Both the position numbers and the translations under genes were made by a program. 37,016 nt of DNA from a virus. The stretch covers positions 1 through 37,016 of the IMG/VR virus record IMGVR_UViG_3300007770_000522; one strand, 5' to 3'. A model generated the notes under the pieces. That model made no database searches, had not been told where the DNA came from, and worked only from the letters and a program-made list of their open reading frames with translations. Positions 32,339 through 37,016 of the stretch are shown piece by piece (position 1 is the stretch's first letter; each line of letters starts with the position of its first letter).

Positions 32339-32603
32339 CTTAAAATCATTATTAAAAACAGTTAGAGAAGCAAAAATATCCAAGCCAAGAAAGGGCAAAG
32401 AAACACCATTGGATGCAAAAATTCAAATACCAGGTTTCGGTGTAATGACCAGAAAGCAAATGCAAGGTAGTATTCAAAGATATTTAAAGGAAATATCTAA
32501 TTATGTTAAAAAGGGTAATGCAGAAAGTGCGTATAACGCATTATATAAACGACAAGTATTAAAATCATTTTTAGAGACAGAAATTAAACATAGTGGGAAA
32601 TAG
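32331..32603 (+). CDS. Small basic protein with divergent tag, 90 aa
   Basis: The N-terminus MISLKSLLKTVREAK resembles the type I tag (MIxLKxLL) with a later site, V11-R12-E13. The body is basic and helical, with PLDAKIQIPGFGVMTRKQMQ and KKGNAESAYNALYKRQVLKS. I recognise no family. It overlaps the 18-codon reading frame upstream and is followed after 3 bases by the next gene. Confidence 0.65.
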   Translation: MISLKSLLKTVREAKISKPRKGKETPLDAKIQIPGFGVMTRKQMQGSIQRYLKEISNYVKKGNAESAYNALYKRQVLKSFLETEIKHSGK

Positions 32604-32606
32604 ATT

Positions 32607-33167
32607 ATGAAATTAGTTACATTAATGAATGATAGCCCTTTATTAAAGACACGGATTAAAAAGGTTGCTGGTCAAATTAAAAAGGATAAAGGTAAGATAA
32701 ATAAACTTGCAGAACAATATAACAAAAAGTATGATAGTGAAATCAGAGAAGGAACAAGAAGAAAACAATTATTATTATCAGAAGGAATAGCAGCAGGTTT
32801 ATCAGATGAAGAAGCAGAGAAACAAGCAATATCCAGAGCAGGATTTATACCAACGGTTCAAACTCCAATACTAAATTGGCTTTACTTCTTTATGAACGAA
32901 CATAGATTTGAAGGTAAGGAAACTAAAAGACAATTATTAAATGAAAAAGTAGGTCATATGACTCACAAGGATATAAAGGTAATGGAGAATACTCCAGAAT
33001 TATTTGAGTATTTATATGGTGATGTAACTTTAGGCCAGTTTAATAAATTAAAGAAATTAAAGGCAATGTCTGAAAGTGATAATGAGAATGAAGCTTTTAT
33101 AGCTTACAGACAATGTAAGAAATTATGTGAAACATTTGGTGTTGATTTTGATAGGATACCAGTTTAA
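32607..33167 (+). CDS. Unknown helical protein, 186 aa
   Basis: The protein begins MKLVTLMNDSPLLKTRIKKV and is largely helical. It has LLLSEGIAAGLSDEEAEKQA near residue 55-75 and RQLLNEKVGHMTHKDIKVME near 108; LSE-G and LNE-K are both candidate protease sites. The central segment PILNWLYFFMNEHRF is aromatic. No domain is identified. It lacks a clear N-terminal tag, unlike most neighbours. It may be a core or assembly protein. Confidence 0.65.
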   Translation: MKLVTLMNDSPLLKTRIKKVAGQIKKDKGKINKLAEQYNKKYDSEIREGTRRKQLLLSEGIAAGLSDEEAEKQAISRAGFIPTVQTPILNWLYFFMNEHRFEGKETKRQLLNEKVGHMTHKDIKVMENTPELFEYLYGDVTLGQFNKLKKLKAMSESDNENEAFIAYRQCKKLCETFGVDFDRIPV

Positions 33168-33176
33168 GGAATAATT

Positions 33177-33461
33177 ATGAAAATAACAAAATCACAATTA
33201 AGAGAAATCATTAGAGAAGAAATTCAAATGTTGGATGAAGGTAGAATATCACCAAAAAAAGTTCAAAGTGTGGTAAATGCCACTAAAAAGAAACTCATTA
33301 AAAAGTGGAAAACTAAAGGTGCATATGAAAATTTTGGTCAAAAAGAGTTAAGTAAATTGGAAGATAAATTCTTAAATATAAGTGATTATTCTGATGATAT
33401 GAATAAGATACGAGATATTTTACAACAATTTGATGATTGGGCAATGAATTATACTGGATAA
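33177..33461 (+). CDS. Type II tagged small protein, 94 aa
   Basis: MKITKSQLREIIREEI is followed by QMLDE, with L19-D20-E21 as the site. The 73-residue remainder (GRISPKKVQSVVNATKKKLI and NFGQKELSKLEDKFLNISDY) is helical with both charge types. AGGA is a few bases upstream. No family is recognised. Confidence 0.72.
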   Translation: MKITKSQLREIIREEIQMLDEGRISPKKVQSVVNATKKKLIKKWKTKGAYENFGQKELSKLEDKFLNISDYSDDMNKIRDILQQFDDWAMNYTG

Positions 33462-33480
33462 TAAGTAGGAGAATAAAACA

Positions 33481-33744
33481 ATGAAACTAACAAAAACAAA
33501 ACTAAAACAAATCATAAGAGAAGAAATTCAGAAGTTGAATGAATTTTTTGATATACCAAAATGGAAAAAGGGTGATAAAGTTACTATTACTGGTGGTCAT
33601 TTTGGTATTGTTAAGAAAGTCGATAATGAAGGATTTGTTTTTGTTTTAATTAAAAAAATAGGAAAAAAATCTGATAAAGATGTTAAATTAAATAAAGTCA
33701 TAGAAGTTGACCCTATGGATGTATATGGTGGTTGGATAAAATAA
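33481..33744 (+). CDS. Type II tagged protein with KOW/SH3-like body, 87 aa
   Basis: After the tag MKLTKTKLKQIIREEI...LNE (site at 19-21) comes FFDIPKWKKGDKVTITGGHF, then GIVKKVDNEGFVFVLIKK. KKGDKVTI-x-GGHFGIV is the typical opening of a KOW or SH3-like small barrel, a fold used for RNA or protein binding. The mature domain would be 66 residues. GGAG lies at 33469-33472. The tag DNA is almost the same as that of the next gene, indicating duplication. Confidence 0.74.
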   Translation: MKLTKTKLKQIIREEIQKLNEFFDIPKWKKGDKVTITGGHFGIVKKVDNEGFVFVLIKKIGKKSDKDVKLNKVIEVDPMDVYGGWIK

Positions 33745-33745
33745 A

Positions 33746-34318
33746 ATGAAACTAACAAAAACAAAACTCAAAGAAATCATTAGAGAAGAAATTCAGGTGT
33801 TGAATGAGGAAAGATATGGTAAAGATTTTATTATAACAGTTGACGGTATACAATTTTATTGGGCCCCCATTAACCCTTATCATGGGGATAGTTATCATGT
33901 AACAGATAGTGGAAAAGTACCTTATAGCTTTATACACGAAATTAAGGTTTGGAAGTTTCCTCAACCCCACTCTGCTCCTCATTTACTTGTATGGTCTCCT
34001 CCACGAAGTTCAAAAACCGTCATGGCAACATCTACTTACGAAGTGGGTAGTCCAGGCACTTATTACAAGTTTATAGCTGATGAAAATAAATTAATCAAAT
34101 TTTACACTAACCTAAGTAGTAGAGATGAATGGCCAGATTGGGATGAAAAGCTTGAAAAGAGGTATAAATCAAAACTTGGGGTAAAAAGTGCAATAAAGAA
34201 AGTTGAAAAGATGGTAGTTCCCAAAATTAAGAAGTATTTAAAAAAATACCCACCGATAATTACCCAACAGGGTAGTAAGAAGTCGATAGAATTTACGGGA
34301 TTTGAAGTGAGAATGTAA
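33746..34318 (+). CDS. Type II tagged protein, 190 aa
   Basis: The tag MKLTKTKLKEIIREEI...LNE (19-21) is followed by a 169-residue domain with many aromatic residues: GKDFIITVDGIQFYWAPINP, then GDSYHVTDSGKVPYSFIHEI and LLVWSPPRSSKTVMATSTYE. The pattern of beta strands and His/Tyr/Ser-Ser/Thr is faintly ADP-ribosyltransferase-like, but I would not assign it. A basic C-terminal segment with KKVEKMVVPKIKKYLKKYPP follows. The gene starts 1 base after the previous stop. Confidence 0.72.
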   Translation: MKLTKTKLKEIIREEIQVLNEERYGKDFIITVDGIQFYWAPINPYHGDSYHVTDSGKVPYSFIHEIKVWKFPQPHSAPHLLVWSPPRSSKTVMATSTYEVGSPGTYYKFIADENKLIKFYTNLSSRDEWPDWDEKLEKRYKSKLGVKSAIKKVEKMVVPKIKKYLKKYPPIITQQGSKKSIEFTGFEVRM

Positions 34319-34344
34319 AAAAAAATAAAATTAGAGGAATTAAA

Positions 34345-34803
34345 ATGAAAATAACTAAATCAAAATTAAGAGAAATCATAAGAGAAGAAATTCAACTAAT
34401 AACAGAAGCAACTCGTTGGAATGTTGGAATTGAATTGCCAAATGGTAAAGTATTAGCTGTTTATGGTCATTGGGATGGTTATCCAGAGCATGTCGGTAAG
34501 ATCTTAAAACAACATTATTCTAATCCAGGTAAACTTAAACAATTATTAAAGTTGGGAAAACAAGGTATATCATCATTAGATAAAGATATAAAAGGTGGTA
34601 AAGGTCATAGTTTTAAGGAACCAGCTAAAGGTCAAACTATATTTTATGGTCGTGATAGGGGCGAAAAAGTCAACATGAGTTCAACATATAAAGATAAACA
34701 ACAATACGGACAAAAGTTTGGTGAAGAATTTGGATATGTTTATAGTATGAAAGATAAAAAATGGACTTATTTCGATTATCGTGGAAATGAAAAACAACTA
34801 TAA
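34345..34803 (+). CDS. Type II tagged member of a widespread unknown family, 152 aa
   Basis: The tag MKITKSKLREIIREEI...ITE (19-21) precedes ATRWNVGIELPNGKVLAVYG. Next come HWDGYPEHVGKILKQHY, GKQGISSLDKDIKGGKGHSF and IFYGRDRGE, and last EFGYVYSMKDKKWTYF. This is a family I recall from many phages and bacteria, marked by HWDGYPExxG, a GxISSL segment, RDRGE and a final Y(V/L)(Y/F)...W. Its function is not known to me. Elsewhere I recall it as an untagged domain; here the tag has been added at its N-terminus, which supports tags as portable modules. Confidence 0.77.
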   Translation: MKITKSKLREIIREEIQLITEATRWNVGIELPNGKVLAVYGHWDGYPEHVGKILKQHYSNPGKLKQLLKLGKQGISSLDKDIKGGKGHSFKEPAKGQTIFYGRDRGEKVNMSSTYKDKQQYGQKFGEEFGYVYSMKDKKWTYFDYRGNEKQL

Positions 34804-34805
34804 GA

Positions 34806-35618
34806 ATGAAAATAACAAAAACACAATTAAAACAAATCATTAGAGAAGAACTAAAATTCATTACTGAAGGTTGGGATAAATATCACCTTGGTGGACTACT
34901 TGATAGTAAATTAAAGAAAAGATTAGAAAGAACAATTAGAGTTATAGGTGGTAAAGTAGATGCAGTAGGAACTGATTATATAAAATTTAGAATAGGTAAA
35001 ATGGATTTATCCAGATTACTAGGAGTTATTATAAAATTAGATCATAATAAAAATGTATGGATAGGTAATAAACGAAAAAAGAATATCTGGGATAGACGAA
35101 GAAATATAAATTTATTGAATAAAGAATCCATGGGTAGTTCATCTATATCAGTATACAAGACACCAAAGGCATACAGTAAATCAACTCAAACAGCAATGGA
35201 TATAGACAAAGTGGATGATGAAGATGAAATATTGAGTGGACAAAAAGGAGAATCAATATCAGCACCATTTAGACGAAGAAAATTTCGTGGACTTGGACGA
35301 CCAATTAGAGCAGAGTTAAATGAAGGTCCTCCAAATACTTCAATAAAATGGAGTAATCCAGAGGCAAGAATTCAAGTAGCAAATGATATTCAAAAAATGT
35401 CTAAATATTTAGGAAAAGCATCACACCAAGTAATCAAAATTATGATGGACGGAGTAAAGTCTGGTAAATATGATGCTTTAGATTTATCTCGTGGTATTCA
35501 ATATGGAAACGTGAGAGATACACACGAGGGAGAACGAGAATTTATTAGAATATTGTGGAACAAAATACATAATAAGTTTAGACGATATAGTAAGAGTGGT
35601 AAATTAAGGAATTATTAA
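34806..35618 (+). CDS. Type II tagged protein with internal LNE-G site, 270 aa
   Basis: The tag MKITKTQLKQIIREEL...ITE ends at residue 21. The first module (DSKLKKRLERTIRVIGGKVD, then LSRLLGVIIKLDHNKNVWIG) runs into a basic, Ser-rich linker with KGESISAPFRRRKFRGLGR. L171-N172-E173-G marks a second candidate cut, followed by a 97-residue helical C-terminal module (NPEARIQVANDIQKMSKYLG; later EGEREFIRILWNKIHNKF). It seems to be a two-module cargo protein. No family is recognised for either module. Confidence 0.72.
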   Translation: MKITKTQLKQIIREELKFITEGWDKYHLGGLLDSKLKKRLERTIRVIGGKVDAVGTDYIKFRIGKMDLSRLLGVIIKLDHNKNVWIGNKRKKNIWDRRRNINLLNKESMGSSSISVYKTPKAYSKSTQTAMDIDKVDDEDEILSGQKGESISAPFRRRKFRGLGRPIRAELNEGPPNTSIKWSNPEARIQVANDIQKMSKYLGKASHQVIKIMMDGVKSGKYDALDLSRGIQYGNVRDTHEGEREFIRILWNKIHNKFRRYSKSGKLRNY

Positions 35619-35627
35619 AAAATCATA

Positions 35628-35635
35628 TATTTATT
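35628..35635 (+). promoter_or_regulatory. Candidate phage promoter box, variant TATTTATT
   Basis: One-base variant of the octamer, in the 39-base gap before the gene at 35658. It lies 22 bases before the ATG and about 9 before AGGAG. Confidence 0.38.
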
Positions 35636-35657
35636 AGTGATATAGGAGAAAACAATC

Positions 35658-36296
35658 ATGAGAAAAAAGAAAAAATTAAACGAAGCAATAGGTGGAATGG
35701 TATCCCGTTCAGCATTTAGCAATTTATATAAAAATGTTCCATCTTCAACTTCATTAAAAAGTATAGTAGAAGATATTTACGGACAAGAGCAAAAATTTGA
35801 TGCAAATGGATTTATGAGTGAAGTTGCCAAATTTAATACATATGGAGAACACATTTATAGAGAAGGAAACCTTAAAGAACTTGCAGTAAAACTTTCCAGA
35901 CTTGCAGAAACAGCAAAACAACACACTTTACAAGAAACTGAAGATTGGTTTGATAAGATCACTGTGAACCGAAATATGAAAGAACTAACAGGTTTATCTA
36001 ATCAATTCAAAAAAGTAGCAACTGAAGCACAATCATTACAAGAAAGAATGAGTGGTCTATATGAAGATATGGGTCATATTCTTGGCAGATATTATGAAAT
36101 AAATGAAGATTGTGGTGATGATCATGATGGATTAGAAGAAGTTGATTCAGTTCGTGAGGGAACTTACCAAGATTTTTTTAATTCTGCAATGAAAAAATTT
36201 GGAGTATCTTCACCAGATGAATTAGAGGATGAAAATAAAAAGAAATTTTATGATTATGTAGACAAAAACTGGTCCGCGGAGAAGGAGACAGACTAA
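35658..36296 (+). CDS. Helical protein, possible head scaffold/assembly protein, 212 aa
   Basis: The protein starts MRKKKKLNEAIGGMVSRSAF, with L7-N8-E9 as a short tag-like site. Residues 50-150 are a coiled coil (LKELAVKLSRLAETAKQHTL; then LSNQFKKVATEAQSLQERMS), and an acidic stretch follows (INEDCGDDHDGLEEVDSVRE). The C-terminus has GVSSPDELEDENKKKFYDYV, a short acidic motif I recall at the ends of several marine phage proteins. Position behind its own candidate promoter, coiled coil and acidic tail fit a scaffold or chaperone of head assembly; the identity with gp22 is not shown. Confidence 0.66.
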   Translation: MRKKKKLNEAIGGMVSRSAFSNLYKNVPSSTSLKSIVEDIYGQEQKFDANGFMSEVAKFNTYGEHIYREGNLKELAVKLSRLAETAKQHTLQETEDWFDKITVNRNMKELTGLSNQFKKVATEAQSLQERMSGLYEDMGHILGRYYEINEDCGDDHDGLEEVDSVREGTYQDFFNSAMKKFGVSSPDELEDENKKKFYDYVDKNWSAEKETD

Positions 36297-36535
36297 TGAA
36301 AATAACTAAATCACAACTAAGACAAATCATACGAGAAGAATTATTGAATGAAGCAACTAAATTGAAAATGCCAAAAACAGCGGAAGAAGCAAGAGACCAG
36401 GCGATAGATTGGCAAAACGATTTTTCAAGTAAATCATTGAGTTGGAGTGAAGTAATTGAGGCACAGAATCATTTTGAGAAAGTGGCTAAAAAATTCAAAT
36501 TAACTAAAGAATTTGAAGAAAATGGAATAATATAA
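36296..36535 (+). CDS. Type II tagged small protein (short tag), 79 aa
   Basis: MKITKSQLRQIIREEL is followed directly by LNE, so the tag is two residues shorter and the site is L17-N18-E19. The 60-residue body (ATKLKMPKTAEEARDQAIDW and SWSEVIEAQNHFEKVAKKFK) is helical. Its ATG shares the A of the previous stop (TAATG). The tag DNA closely matches that at 31636. Confidence 0.72.
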   Translation: MKITKSQLRQIIREELLNEATKLKMPKTAEEARDQAIDWQNDFSSKSLSWSEVIEAQNHFEKVAKKFKLTKEFEENGII

Positions 36536-36549
36536 AATAAGAGGTATAA

Positions 36550-36816
36550 ATGTTACAAGTAAAAGTAAAGAAAAATAATGTTGAATATGCATTAAGATTA
36601 TTAAAAAGAAAAGTAAAAGATAGTGGTTTAATGGTAGAATTAAGAGAACGAGAATACTACACTAAACCATCAGTAAAAAAGGCAACAAAGAAAAAGTTAG
36701 GTAAAGTTCGTAATTGGATGAACCAACAAAAATTAAATCCAGATTGGTGTGGAGAACCACCTACAAGTGGATTAAAAGAAAAAATTAAAAAAGAAAAATT
36801 ATTGAATAAAAAATAG
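36550..36816 (+). CDS. rpsU: Ribosomal protein bS21 homologue
   Basis: The 88-residue protein MLQVKVKKNNVEYALRLLKR continues KVKDSGLMVELREREYYTKP, the diagnostic order of bS21: VxVxxNNVExALRxLKRKVxxSG, then ELRxREYYxKPSxK. The rest is a basic extension. bS21 is a small-subunit protein near the anti-Shine-Dalgarno region that helps start translation. Phage-borne copies, for example in pelagiphages, are thought to replace host S21 and favour phage mRNA. It has no tag. GAGG lies 5 bases upstream. It is followed by a T-run and a candidate promoter. Confidence 0.88.
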   Translation: MLQVKVKKNNVEYALRLLKRKVKDSGLMVELREREYYTKPSVKKATKKKLGKVRNWMNQQKLNPDWCGEPPTSGLKEKIKKEKLLNKK

Positions 36817-36831
36817 GTATTTTTTTTTGTA
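36802..36831 (+). terminator. Possible weak terminator with T-run
   Basis: AAAAAATAGGTATTTTTTTTT overlaps the bS21 stop. It forms an AT-only inverted repeat with almost no loop and a run of nine T. As there is no GC stem, activity would be weak; the T-run immediately precedes a candidate promoter. Confidence 0.25.
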
Positions 36832-36839
36832 TATTTATA
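36832..36839 (+). promoter_or_regulatory. Candidate phage promoter box TATTTATA
   Basis: TATTTATA in the 44-base gap after the bS21 gene, 21 bases before the ATG at 36861 and about 7 before TTAGGAG. Fifth copy in the window. Confidence 0.45.
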
Positions 36840-36860
36840 TATAATTAGGAGAACATTATT

Positions 36861-37016
36861 ATGAAACTAACAAAAACACAACTTAAAGAAATCATCAGAG
36901 AAGAATTGTTGAATGAAAAAATGCGTGGGTTATCACCTAACTGGCAAAGAATACAATTAGAAGATGTTTTATGGAAAGCACATTCTGAATTTCAGAGATT
37001 CACAAAAGATGTTAGT
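36861..37016 (+). CDS. Type II tagged protein, N-terminal part (3' end outside window)
   Basis: MKLTKTQLKEIIREEL then LNE forms the short version of the type II tag, with L17-N18-E19 as the site. The following 33 residues (KMRGLSPNWQRIQLEDVLWK and SEFQRFTKDVS) run off the end of the window. GGAG lies at 36848-36851. Function unknown. It shows that the tagged run continues to the right. Confidence 0.75.
   Translation, partial: MKLTKTQLKEIIREELLNEKMRGLSPNWQRIQLEDVLWKAHSEFQRFTKDVS

Noticed and set aside
277-34861. Many open frames of 60-134 codons on the - strand
   Set aside because: All lie opposite well-supported + strand genes, lack ribosome binding sites and encode low-complexity Phe/Leu/Ser/Ile-rich sequences, as expected for the reverse of Lys/Glu-rich AT-rich genes.
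6833-36861. Tags as secretion signals or DNA-binding motifs
   Set aside because: The tags are charged amphipathic helices, not hydrophobic signal peptides. Type I is too short to be a DNA-binding domain. The constant (L/I)-x-E ending fits a protease site better.
1-37016. CRISPR arrays, tRNA or rRNA genes, insertion sequences
   Set aside because: I saw no spaced repeat array, no cloverleaf-like non-coding stretch and no transposase. The longest gap is about 60 bases.

Overview
This window is a stretch of an AT-rich, T4-like (myovirus) phage genome, probably marine. Every gene I can support is on the + strand. The genes are packed into long runs with ATGA or TAATG overlaps and good GGAG-type ribosome binding sites. 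The diagnostic genes are a large terminase (gp17-like, 17709-19283), a portal protein (gp20-like, 19949-24262, interrupted by two inteins) and a prohead protease (gp21-like, 26885-27496). The host cannot be named from sequence. Low GC, nucleotide-sugar genes and a phage-encoded ribosomal protein bS21 all fit a marine T4-like phage.

Layout. 1-463: the end of an unknown gene and a small unknown gene. 486-6337: a surface-sugar cassette with two NAD-dependent epimerases, a carbamoyltransferase, an RfaE-like PfkB kinase, a UDP-glucose dehydrogenase-like enzyme and one conserved unknown. 6399-6836: a membrane protein behind a candidate promoter. 6833-11734: a run of genes that mostly begin with the same decapeptide MIKLK(D/Q/K)(L/I)(L/I)xE. 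Their bodies include a P-loop kinase-like and a ParB-like domain. 11764-17709: a zinc-ribbon protein, a 1104-residue fusion (DEDDh exonuclease, nucleotidyltransferase, RNA ligase-like), and several small proteins. 17709-24262: terminase, a free-standing homing endonuclease, and the portal with two HNH inteins. 24320-37016: a probable prohead-core region with the gp21-like protease. It is surrounded by at least ten genes that begin with a second tag, MKITKxQLRxIIREEI followed by LNE, LTE or similar, plus a 934-residue protein carrying about ten internal copies of a short (S/N)(I/V/M)NE motif.

How it may work together. In T4, internal head proteins (IPI-III, Alt) carry a short N-terminal capsid-targeting sequence. 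IPIII begins MKTYQEFIAE and is cut by gp21 after (I/L)-X-E, that is at residues 8-10. The first tag here has L/I at 8 and E at 10 in almost every copy. The second tag places the same motif at residues 19-21, and the gp21-like protease has I19-N20-E21 itself. I therefore infer that this phage packages an unusually large set of roughly two dozen tagged cargo proteins in its capsid and matures them with its prohead protease. Two long proteins look like cleavable polyproteins: in the 1104-residue fusion, LVE-G, IEE-G and LLE-G motifs fall at the domain boundaries. This is an inference from sequence pattern. What is seen directly is the tags, their spacing and their co-location with the protease gene.
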